Source: Nitrososphaera sp. (GTDB taxonomy: Archaea > Thermoproteota > Nitrososphaeria > Nitrososphaerales > Nitrososphaeraceae). From it: a stretch of DNA of 64,000 nucleotides. This document shows positions 57,618-64,000 of the stretch, piece after piece; position 1 is the first letter of the stretch; the number at the start of each line of letters is the position of its first letter. The stretch spans positions 1 through 64,000 of the forward strand of contig JBDUUL010000001.1 of assembly GCA_039938515.1 (NCBI GenBank), written 5' to 3'. The notes beneath the pieces were generated by a model, which was given only the letters and a program-made list of their open reading frames with translations, did no database searches and had not been told where the DNA came from. A program made the translations under genes and the position numbers.

Positions 57618-58769
57618 TTGGTCACATCTAGTCATTCGGCAGAATTTGCACCAAAATTCAAGCTGTTCCTTGAAACTTATCTCGAGAAGATTGCGAATCT
57701 ATGTACACAAGTGCCGAGTGATATCAGGGAACAGGTATTGCCCGAGTACATGCGGATTGTCATGGGGCGAAAATACAAGAGCTTCATTTATCCTGACAGG
57801 TTTGACATGTTAGGATTTGAAATTATCCGACCTCTGACGTACAAATCCGAGATAAAAATAGAGCCGATGTTATGGAAGGTCGAGCAAAAGATCTTTGGAT
57901 TCTATGATATCGACAATCTTCAAAATCACTGGGTTATTTTGGAGGCCATTCTAGATGCGACTTTCACGAATGTTACCTTCGTAGGACCGCCGCCTTCTGG
58001 ACCGGTGCAAATCCAATTTAGCAGTGCACGATTTACAGATTGTAAGGTCCGCTGGAACGCCTCATCTTCAAATCCGTTCTTCAAAGAAATCCCGTTTGCT
58101 TGGGTCATTCATTATTCAATCATTCGCTTTGCCAATCCAATTCTGCATGCGGAAAATGACTTTTACTATGCGCTTTTGCGTGCATTCGGAAAACAGGTCA
58201 TGCGAGATGAAGGACGAGATATACTATCAGGCGTCACCAAGGATTCCTTGGCAAAGTTCTATCAAAAACTGCTTAAACAGATAGAATCAGAATATTCACA
58301 GAAAATTCAACTCACAACAACCGACGAAGAGGTCTTCCAAACTATGCTAAACAAATACTCGTTTATCTTGGAACCATCAGCCCGGTCAATAGAAATCAAA
58401 CTAGGATTAACCGGTGGCACTCAAAAAACTGATTATGTCATAACCATGCAGGATGAAAGCATAGTATTCGTGGAACTTGAACGACCGCATGATAAGCTTT
58501 TCGTAGATGGTCAACCATCCGCACGGTTGAAGCATGCGCGAGACAGTCAAGTCGCACAATGGAAACGACTTATTCCAAAAATGGAGAGATTTAAGGGCAA
58601 ACAAGTTCGGTTCTTAATTGTAATAGGGCTGGCATCTAGACTCAGCGCTGAGGAAAAAAGACTGCTGGAAGAGGCAAACAGACTGAGCTCTGATACTAAA
58701 ATTGTGACATACGATATGTTACTCGACAACATTGGCAAAATGCAGTTGAAACTCAACCAGCTATTCTAA
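57618..58769 (+). CDS. Shedu/DUF4263-like nuclease candidate
   Basis: The last 140 residues (about 240-380) match the DUF4263 domain of Shedu immune effectors: a helical start EEVFQTMLNKYSFILEPSAR, TQKTDYVITMQDESIVFVE then LERPHDKLF, RDSQVAQWKRLIPKM and FLIVIGLASRLSAEEKRLLE with KIVTYDMLLDN. The acidic residues of the TDYVI and VELER segments and the Gln would form the PD-(D/E)xK site, though the usual Lys of ExK reads Glu here. The first 240 residues are a separate domain that I do not recognise. It starts at TTG 57618 behind an AAAGGAG stretch and follows the regulator gene. Confidence 0.65.
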   Translation: MVTSSHSAEFAPKFKLFLETYLEKIANLCTQVPSDIREQVLPEYMRIVMGRKYKSFIYPDRFDMLGFEIIRPLTYKSEIKIEPMLWKVEQKIFGFYDIDNLQNHWVILEAILDATFTNVTFVGPPPSGPVQIQFSSARFTDCKVRWNASSSNPFFKEIPFAWVIHYSIIRFANPILHAENDFYYALLRAFGKQVMRDEGRDILSGVTKDSLAKFYQKLLKQIESEYSQKIQLTTTDEEVFQTMLNKYSFILEPSARSIEIKLGLTGGTQKTDYVITMQDESIVFVELERPHDKLFVDGQPSARLKHARDSQVAQWKRLIPKMERFKGKQVRFLIVIGLASRLSAEEKRLLEEANRLSSDTKIVTYDMLLDNIGKMQLKLNQLF

Positions 58770-58784
58770 TTAGCTCTAGTCGTT

Positions 58785-58880
58785 GGCTCTGACGAGATAG
58801 TCTTTAACATTCGAGTCGTTCAGGGCAAGGAAATACGTGTGAGGTTCTGCAATGCCTGCGGCTCGTTTGACAGGCTTTAG
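58785..58880 (+). pseudogene. Decayed copy of the 44-residue zinc ribbon
   Basis: The frame GSDEIVFNIRVVQGKEIRVR followed by FCNACGSFDRL and a stop at 58878-58880 is closely related to residues 14-44 of the zinc ribbon at 14120-14254. The part that should hold the first CxxC reads ALVV instead of CRVC, and no start codon remains. It follows the stop of the Shedu-like gene in the same frame, 5 codons later. The decayed copy may mark where foreign DNA replaced the first half of the gene. Confidence 0.6.
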
Positions 58881-59047
58881 ACACCAAGAAAAAGCATTAG
58901 AATCTCGAGCTTTACGCCTTTTAATGTGCCAGAACTGATAAATTTCAAGCAAGGTGACCTATTCTTTGAGCCCAGGCTTTCCCACATTTCGAGAAGGGAG
59001 AAAAAAAATGGGAGAAATTCTCACCCTTCATTCCGGCCGATGAGTGC

Positions 59048-59530
59048 CTACAGAATTTCCCCGCCCGAACCGCCAGTCTGTCCTCCACCTTGTGATCCAC
59101 AATTCAAATTTACGCTGAGATTTCCGATTTGTGGTGCTGTCGTTGAATTTGGAGCGATAACTACGTTAACAGTGGTCGGGCAGGTACCTCCGCCAGGCCC
59201 TCCTCCATTTCCACCCCCCTTTCCGCCGCCCTTTCCACCATCTCCTCCTTCAATTATGCCATCAACAACTTTCTTAGCTAACGCCCACAATTTTGCGAAA
59301 TCAAAGCCGTCGAAAATAGATTCGGCGATACCACTCACAGTGATAGTGGTCAGTCCGCCGCGTGGCCCTACTATTCTCTTAATGACGGCATTTTCACGAT
59401 CGGTTCTAATGACTGCAAGAACTTCGCCCGACGTAGTCACGAATGGTTTTGAGATTGAGATAACCGAGCCTATTTCCGCCGATTCGAACTGGATTCTGTT
59501 TACGGTTTTTTCTACAAGTGATGTTTCCAT
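59048..59530 (-). CDS. Gly-rich virion-type or structural protein, 160 residues
   Basis: Not recognised. The first 90 residues contain a compact domain (KTVNRIQFESAEIGSVISIS, IKRIVGPRGGLTTITVSGIA). Next comes a Gly-rich run of about 25 residues with a GGGKGGGNGGG pattern, and a last part with two cysteines. Collagen-like Gly runs occur in tail and fibre proteins of viruses, which would fit the tape-measure and terminase genes upstream in the same direction. A CTTAATTATTTC box at about 59548-59558 precedes ATG 59530 at leaderless distance. Confidence 0.6.
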   Translation of the reverse strand: METSLVEKTVNRIQFESAEIGSVISISKPFVTTSGEVLAVIRTDRENAVIKRIVGPRGGLTTITVSGIAESIFDGFDFAKLWALAKKVVDGIIEGGDGGKGGGKGGGNGGGPGGGTCPTTVNVVIAPNSTTAPQIGNLSVNLNCGSQGGGQTGGSGGEIL

Positions 59531-59790
59531 CAAATACTGTTGCTTTGAGAAATAATTAAGAAATCTCCAAATTCTTGATATAATAGTGATGTCAGTTTGT
59601 CTGTCCGCTAAATCGAATAACTTCTCGTTCAGATGGTGCTCTCTTTTTTCAACGATACCTAGACGTGGTCTTCAGATAGCAGGCTCCCTATCGCGTTCTG
59701 TGCCATCCTGCAGCGCAGTTTTTCCCGGTTTTTGTTGCTAGCTCGCGCCCGTAGTCTGCGCGCTTGACTGCGTGCTGTACAGCGTGCGTG

Positions 59791-60159
59791 CTATCTCGGT
59801 GAAACATATGTGTCGTCGTCAGTCAGTGAAAAATTAATGATAGCATGCACCAACGAGTGATACTCTGTTAACTTCATATCATCGATTTCTTCCTGTGTCA
59901 ATCTCATACACCTCCTAAGTATGAGGGTCCCGAGAGCATCCGTCTCATTGTTGATTTTGTTCATTCTCTCTAGGATTTCATCCATTTGTGTTTTGTTTAA
60001 AAGGGGGTCTTCTTGCGCTAGCTTGGCATGCGTATGCTTGAGATTTGACCACTCGGCTATCTTTGACTTCATGTTCAGGGCCTCTTCCTTATCCAATTTC
60101 TCGTAGAGTGGCAACGACTTGTTGCGGTGTTCATTATTGATGAACCAAGGCCCGTTCAA
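59791..60159 (-). CDS. Helical protein of the tail region, 122 residues
   Basis: Not recognised by family. It is strongly helical (DKEEALNMKSKIAEWSNLKH, THAKLAQEDPLLNKTQMDEIL, RMNKINNETDALGTLILRR) with an acidic end. It follows the tape-measure-like gene by 34 bases in the same direction, a place often taken by small tail proteins. After its TAG stop the same frame stays open for another 43 codons (see findings). Position and coiled pattern suggest a virion or assembly protein. Confidence 0.6.
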   Translation of the reverse strand: MNGPWFINNEHRNKSLPLYEKLDKEEALNMKSKIAEWSNLKHTHAKLAQEDPLLNKTQMDEILERMNKINNETDALGTLILRRCMRLTQEEIDDMKLTEYHSLVHAIINFSLTDDDTYVSPR

Positions 60160-60193
60160 ACCTCGTCGAGAAAAATAAATCAGACCGTCCTAT

Positions 60194-61681
60194 TTATCCC
60201 AACAGTCCAGTAAAGCCCCGTTTGCGTGCCTCGTTCTTCATGTGCGCATCAACCGCGTTCATTAGTGCCTGTGTAGTCCAGATGCTACCTGATACCTGGA
60301 AGTAGTAGTTATGAACTGCTCCCCCTCCTCCACGCCGTGTTTGTGCCACTGTGGAAATATCAACAGCCTCGCCCGCATGAGCCTGGAATATCGTATCTCG
60401 CCCGAGAACGCCTGAAAAACCCGTTGCTGCCGAGATAAGCGGTATAGACGGGATCGGAATTGTCACATGGGCAAAGTCCTTCAGGCCAAGTACCGCGCCC
60501 GGACCGGCATTAATGGAATCAATAATGCCATTTACACCATCAATCATGCGATTGATAAAGTCCTCCATGCCTTTCACAATGGCCTGAATAGCAGTATTGG
60601 CAACCTTTGCCATGTTATTCCAAAAGTCCGTAAATCCTTTGTGTATGTCATCCCAGATTGGCGCTATCGCCTGTTTGATCCAGACAAATGCATCGTAGAT
60701 TTGCTTGCGAAATACCAGAATTGCAACTGTGGCGACTGCTATCGCTGTACCAATCAATGCAATTTTTGCAATCTCGGGAAACTCTAATGCAATGCCTGTA
60801 CCGATTAATGCAACTCCACCAATCGCTTTCAGCTTGTCGGTCAAGTCGTCAGACTTGCCAATCATTGCATCAATGCCGCCCGTTCCAAGCAATGCCGCAC
60901 CTCCGGCAATGGCAGCCATTCCGCCGAGTGCTTTAGCCGTAGATCCTCCGCCAAGGCTTTCAAAGCCCTTGACTATTGTACCAAAGAAGCCGCCGATCTT
61001 TGCAACAGCAGTACCATCGGTGAAAATGGAGAATGCCGTTTTTAGTTTGCCGCCTAAAGTTGAAGCATCGGTTCCAAGGTTTGACAGAGTTGTTAGGACG
61101 TCGCCTCCGTTCTTTTTCCATGTGGCATAAGCGGTGTAAATCTTGACTGCTTCACCAATCACTATCACGCTACTCGCGGCTGCAGTTGCAGCTGTTGAGA
61201 TTATCTGAGTCTGTTGGTCTTTGATTGCCTGAGTTATCTGATTCTCGATATCACGCTCTTTTGTTTTATCAAGTGGTACTGCTTCGGGATTGTTCTTGGC
61301 GTCTAGCAGTTCCTGCTTTTTGGCTTCGACAAGCTTTTCCCGCAATTGAGCGACTTTGTCAGACTGGCCCATCATGACCAGGTTGGCTAGGTTGATGGCA
61401 TTTACGACTGCCAGAGTTGCCCTAGCTGCACTGCCAAACGTCTGCATCGCATTTGTAAGGTTCAAGAGCGCTGGATGCTGAGCAAGCATTATCTGAGTAT
61501 TGGCTCGATGTTCATTGACTAAAAGCCGGGCATCGCGGGCAGTCGAGCGAGTAGTCTCCGCGTTTTGAAGTTGAGCTGTGGAAACTCCGAGCATTGCCGC
61601 ACGTACGTCTAAGAGCGACTGCTTTGTCTCGTCTGCGCCTTCCTCTCGGATGCGTATTCCAACGTTGGCAGTAGTTGACAT
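60194..61681 (-). CDS. Tail tape-measure-like protein
   Basis: This 495-residue protein has the build of a short tape measure: a long coiled N-terminal part (LREKLVEAKKQELLDAKNNP, IENQITQAIKDQQTQIISTA), several hydrophobic helices in the middle (about 180-215, 245-265, 285-310) and a C-terminal segment ISAATGFSGVLGRDTIFQAH followed by AGEAVDIS. The latter resembles the conserved end of tape-measure proteins that reads GEAGPEAV. Tape measures set tail length in head-tail viruses. A short coupling of 6 bases separates it from the upstream gene. The identification rests on pattern and context. Confidence 0.65.
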   Translation of the reverse strand: MSTTANVGIRIREEGADETKQSLLDVRAAMLGVSTAQLQNAETTRSTARDARLLVNEHRANTQIMLAQHPALLNLTNAMQTFGSAARATLAVVNAINLANLVMMGQSDKVAQLREKLVEAKKQELLDAKNNPEAVPLDKTKERDIENQITQAIKDQQTQIISTAATAAASSVIVIGEAVKIYTAYATWKKNGGDVLTTLSNLGTDASTLGGKLKTAFSIFTDGTAVAKIGGFFGTIVKGFESLGGGSTAKALGGMAAIAGGAALLGTGGIDAMIGKSDDLTDKLKAIGGVALIGTGIALEFPEIAKIALIGTAIAVATVAILVFRKQIYDAFVWIKQAIAPIWDDIHKGFTDFWNNMAKVANTAIQAIVKGMEDFINRMIDGVNGIIDSINAGPGAVLGLKDFAHVTIPIPSIPLISAATGFSGVLGRDTIFQAHAGEAVDISTVAQTRRGGGGAVHNYYFQVSGSIWTTQALMNAVDAHMKNEARKRGFTGLLG

Positions 61682-61687
61682 TTCCGG

Positions 61688-62074
61688 CTATTGAGCGCCT
61701 TGCTCAAACTGCTCTTGCGTTATCTGGTTTGTTATTCCCTGAGCTCCAGGCCCGCGAAAGATGTAAAACTGCGTTGCCTTGGTGAAATGCTTTCTTAACT
61801 TGTCAAGGTTGGCCTTGGTAAACTCGTGCTCTGCGGTTGTGGGCCACTTTCTAGAGTTTCCTACTTCGCTTAGATAGGTGCTGATAGCCCTGCCTGAGCT
61901 GAGGCTGCTGTGGCGCATCTCGTTCCACTGTATGTACTGCTTGTTGTTTTCTTCATACCGGTAGATGGCCTCAATCTGCCTTGTTACAGGCGCTCTCTTT
62001 ACGCGCCTGTCTTCAAACTCTTCCAAAGGCATGTGCAGCGGAGCTTCTTCGTCAGGGTCTGCGAACTGGACCAT
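61688..62074 (-). CDS. Structural or tail-assembly protein, 128 residues
   Basis: Not recognised. The product has an acidic start, a basic middle (RRVKRAPVTRQIEAIYRYEE) and a helical end (KANLDKLRKHFTKATQFYIF). It lies directly upstream of the tape-measure gene, the location usually occupied by a tail-assembly chaperone or major tail protein. It begins at ATG 62074 and shares the base with the stop of the preceding 59-residue gene (TAATG). I cannot choose between a structural and an assembly role. Confidence 0.6.
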   Translation of the reverse strand: MVQFADPDEEAPLHMPLEEFEDRRVKRAPVTRQIEAIYRYEENNKQYIQWNEMRHSSLSSGRAISTYLSEVGNSRKWPTTAEHEFTKANLDKLRKHFTKATQFYIFRGPGAQGITNQITQEQFEQGAQ

Positions 62075-62253
62075 TACTGATGGAACGCTCCTTCTATGTT
62101 CTCGACCTTGCCGCTAGGCCATCTTACAGACATTTTCGATGTTGCCCGCATGATAGAATCCTGCGCGTTTTTGGCCTGATTCTTGGTGTCATTCTGGAAC
62201 AGGTTGTACGTGTTGTTACTGATTGCGACGTTCTTTTTGTCCTGGCTAGACAT
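62074..62253 (-). CDS. Small protein of the virion operon, 59 residues
   Basis: ATG 62253 opens a short frame reading SSQDKKNVAISNNTYNLFQN, DTKNQAKNAQDSIMRATSKM and a final basic part, ending in a TAA that overlaps the next ATG. It is polar, rich in Asn, Gln and Lys, with no cysteine. Coupled stop-start overlap on both sides and conserved direction support it as a real gene. A perfect palindrome lies 37 bases upstream of the ATG. No function is known. Confidence 0.6.
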   Translation of the reverse strand: MSSQDKKNVAISNNTYNLFQNDTKNQAKNAQDSIMRATSKMSVRWPSGKVENIEGAFHQ

Positions 62254-62289
62254 TCTAGCGCTACTGCACGCGGCAGATAGTTAAGATAG

Positions 62290-62309
62290 ACCTAAAACCG
62301 GTTTTAGGT
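62290..62309. promoter_or_regulatory. Perfect 20-bp palindrome between terminase and tail genes
   Basis: ACCTAAAACCGGTTTTAGGT reads the same on both strands. It sits 3 bases past the stop of the terminase nuclease gene and about 36 bases before the ATG of the next gene. It could be an operator for a dimeric regulator or, as a hairpin with a zero-base loop, a weak terminator. Confidence 0.6.
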
Positions 62310-62312
62310 TTT

Positions 62313-62999
62313 CTAGTCGCTCTTTTGGCCGGGATAGTACACAGCTGAGCCTAGCGTTATGGTGCGGTTTGGAATGTCGCTTGCGGGAATGCCAAAGCGA
62401 TAATTGCCCTCGTCGTATGCGTCGTACTTTCTCGAATAGACCATGCCAACGTTTCGGTTGCCGCGCATTGTGAACTTTAGGCATCCATGTACCGACAATT
62501 CCCAGGCTATGGCAAGGTCGTTATGCTTGCCTGCAGGATGGTCAAAGGACGTCTTGCCTGTTTTTGTTACGACAATCTGCTCCTGCTTTAGCTGCTGTAC
62601 AAGCTCCATGACATAGCGGCCCGCGGTCGGGTCTGATATCTTGGACGGATTGGGGAACTTGTAGCCCTGCTTTATGACAGATAAGCCATCTTCCTTTAAC
62701 ATCGTCTTGCTGGCCGTAGTGAATTGTACGAGCTCAACCTTGGACTTGCCGTATACCTTTAGCAGCAGGTCCGAGAACGTCCTTTCATTCGAATAGTCAA
62801 TGACGATGTAGTAAGGCGGATAGCGTCGAAACATGTCATTGACGATATAGTCATAGAGCCGGTCAAATGACGTATGGTTCAGCTGGTTTAGTGCCTTGAG
62901 CTTTGGTACCTTGGATTCTCCCTCTGGCAGCTGGTGCACCACAATGCCAAAATAGTCTGATTTGCTTGCAGGGTCGAGGCCGTAGACATACCTAGCCAT
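62313..62999 (-). CDS. Large terminase, nuclease part (split TerL)
   Basis: The product is the RNase H-like nuclease of a viral DNA-packaging terminase. The three metal-binding acidic residues are in YGLDPASKSDYFGIVVHQ (about 6-23), YYIVIDYSNERTFSDLLLKV (about 62-81) and AGKHNDLAIAWELS (about 162). It lacks any ATPase motif. The neighbouring upstream gene carries the ATPase part, and they overlap by one base as TAATG. The split is real in the sequence because the stop TAA and the start ATG are both clear. A role in packaging is known for the family; its partnership with the ATPase gene is inferred. Confidence 0.8.
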   Translation of the reverse strand: MARYVYGLDPASKSDYFGIVVHQLPEGESKVPKLKALNQLNHTSFDRLYDYIVNDMFRRYPPYYIVIDYSNERTFSDLLLKVYGKSKVELVQFTTASKTMLKEDGLSVIKQGYKFPNPSKISDPTAGRYVMELVQQLKQEQIVVTKTGKTSFDHPAGKHNDLAIAWELSVHGCLKFTMRGNRNVGMVYSRKYDAYDEGNYRFGIPASDIPNRTITLGSAVYYPGQKSD

Positions 63000-63973
63000 T
63001 AGAGGGTAACCTCGGTTGTGTCTTCTGTATCGTATTCAAAGAGATCACTGTCATACCAGGCATTGCCTGAACTTGTAAAGTCGCATTCATAGTAATGCGC
63101 GTACAGCGGGCCTAGCCTGGCCTTTTCATTAGCAAGAAATTCCCTGCTGATTATGCCATGCTTGACGCCTTCAGACGCGGGAATCATGAACAGTTTGAAC
63201 TGGCCTGTCTTTGGCTCTCCGGAGTAGGATTGAGCCATCTCGTAAATAGGTCCGAAGGCAGGGCCCGGAATTGTCTCGATAATCATCGTTCCGTTAGTGT
63301 TTGCAAGCCTTGTTATGGCTACATTCAAGGATTCTGAATAATCGCCGATTGTGGCTGTAATGTCTGAAACGTGTATGTGCTTGATGTTCGGCCACGACTC
63401 GAGCGAGCCTGAATTGTCAGCACCTAACGCAATTATTCGACTGGGAGAGCTCTCGTCTTCCGGATTTCTAATGTAGATAACTGCTGTCTTGGTCTTTTCA
63501 TCGCGCATTATCGACCGTATAGAGTCGGAATCGTCAAGTTCAGCAGGCTTGTCTATTAGCCATTTTGCATATTTCTTTGACCGGAGAATCATCCTTCTAA
63601 GATTGCGAAGGTGCTCTTTTGCAAGGTCTTTAGTCTGTGATATGACCAAAGTGTCAAAGCCTCGCGTACTCATTGGATGGCTCGAAGGCAGTACTGCGAG
63701 CTGGAAATCCATTAGCAAGGTTGACGTTGTTAGCCCTATCTTATGAGACTTGATTACAAGGATTCTCTTGTACTTGAATAGAGCGTGCCATGTCTCATAC
63801 TGGAATGGAGCCAGGCTGAGGACTGGCTTTCTTGTTTCGGGATGCCTGAGATAGCCAAAGTCTCGATAGAATGCTTCAGGCTCTAGCGGGATATTGTCGT
63901 TTAGCTGTATGGACATACTAGCGTCTAAATCCGATAATGCCTGTGAAATGCCGCGTCCTAAAGCCGAAGGCAT
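62999..63973 (-). CDS. Large terminase, ATPase part (split TerL)
   Basis: The 324-residue protein is the packaging motor of a terminase. The adenine-binding Gln is in LSLAPFQYETWHAL (about 53-66). The deviant Walker A is LVIKSHKIGLTT (about 72-83), with the Lys at its beginning, much like that of lambda terminase. The Walker B-like segment is IKHIHVSDITATIG and the coupling motif is TNGTMIIETIPGPAFGPI. The nuclease lies in the next gene. ATG 63973 is shared with the stop TGA of a gene that continues beyond the right edge, probably the small terminase. Confidence 0.8.
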   Translation of the reverse strand: MPSALGRGISQALSDLDASMSIQLNDNIPLEPEAFYRDFGYLRHPETRKPVLSLAPFQYETWHALFKYKRILVIKSHKIGLTTSTLLMDFQLAVLPSSHPMSTRGFDTLVISQTKDLAKEHLRNLRRMILRSKKYAKWLIDKPAELDDSDSIRSIMRDEKTKTAVIYIRNPEDESSPSRIIALGADNSGSLESWPNIKHIHVSDITATIGDYSESLNVAITRLANTNGTMIIETIPGPAFGPIYEMAQSYSGEPKTGQFKLFMIPASEGVKHGIISREFLANEKARLGPLYAHYYECDFTSSGNAWYDSDLFEYDTEDTTEVTL

Positions 63974-64000
63974 CAGTGACCGACTCCTGAAGCGTCGGCA
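63973..64000 (-). CDS. C-terminal end of an upstream gene, cut by window edge
   Basis: Eight codons (ADASGVGH) end in a TGA that overlaps the terminase ATG as TGATG. Its place suggests a small-terminase or other early packaging gene, but eight residues identify nothing. Confidence 0.35.

Noticed and set aside
58926-59555. Long plus-strand open frame rich in Pro, about 209 codons
   Set aside because: It mirrors the Gly-rich minus-strand gene 59048-59530; poly-Pro is the complement of the Gly run, and the minus strand has the better start and promoter.

Overview
The window looks like the chromosome of an ammonia-oxidising archaeon of the Nitrososphaera type (Thaumarchaeota / Nitrososphaeria). 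The evidence is the combination of genes: an Amt ammonium transporter, a Rieske/cytochrome b pair, a 3-hydroxypropionate/4-hydroxybutyrate-cycle type crotonase, class III polyhydroxyalkanoate synthase (PhaE/PhaC), the Cdv (ESCRT-III-like) division protein CdvB, an archaeal histone, CofE for coenzyme F420, and lysine/arginine synthesis on the LysW carrier protein. Many genes start with TTG or GTG about 25-30 bases after an A/T-rich box, as expected for leaderless archaeal transcripts. Species identity is an inference; no database was consulted.

Layout. 1-1,160: secreted or membrane proteins of unknown role. 1,560-1,935: a frameshifted DUF5661-like pseudogene beside an intron-containing tRNA-Arg. 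2,200-3,930: phaE-phaC. 4,000-8,510: a hydantoinase/oxoprolinase-like protein, then genes around tRNA and translation (TsaC/Sua5, a THUMP protein, Cgi121, S17e) and a MoaD/ThiS protein. 8,550-10,870: TatD, histone, cysteine synthase and TusA. 10,900-15,740: an accessory patch with a cyclase-like protein, a transposase stump, small unknown proteins, a secreted Asn/Gly-rich protein and a 44-residue zinc ribbon. 15,870-35,150: mostly housekeeping (CofE, HAD phosphatase, MoxR/VWA pair, S13, S4, GlmS, CdvB, GPN GTPase, homoserine kinase, crotonase, arginase-family enzyme, two DNA glycosylases). 35,380-47,750: transport and energy (Amt, cation/proton antiporter, cytochrome b/Rieske), an Ogg-type glycosylase, a phasin-like protein, an alpha/beta hydrolase and a secreted beta-glycosidase. 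47,830-54,190: diphthine synthase, lysK-lysX-lysW-homocitrate synthase, and argH.

From about 54.6 kb to the right edge the character changes to that of an integrated virus or related element. There are short overlapping genes, zinc ribbons, a repeat-studded divergent promoter, a ribbon-helix-helix regulator, a Shedu/DUF4263-like nuclease candidate, a Gly-rich protein, a tape-measure-like protein and a large terminase split into ATPase and nuclease genes. No integrase, portal or capsid gene is visible inside the window, so the element either continues beyond 64,000 or is incomplete.

The least explained signals are: a roughly 0.4-kb stretch with three long perfect inverted repeats containing nested hairpins (55,354-55,740), lying between convergent paralogous zinc-ribbon genes; the TGTTGTA repeat cluster at 57,329-57,381 that covers both divergent promoters; the regulator-plus-Shedu-like pair that follows it; and a LysW carrier that ends in glutamine instead of the expected glutamate.
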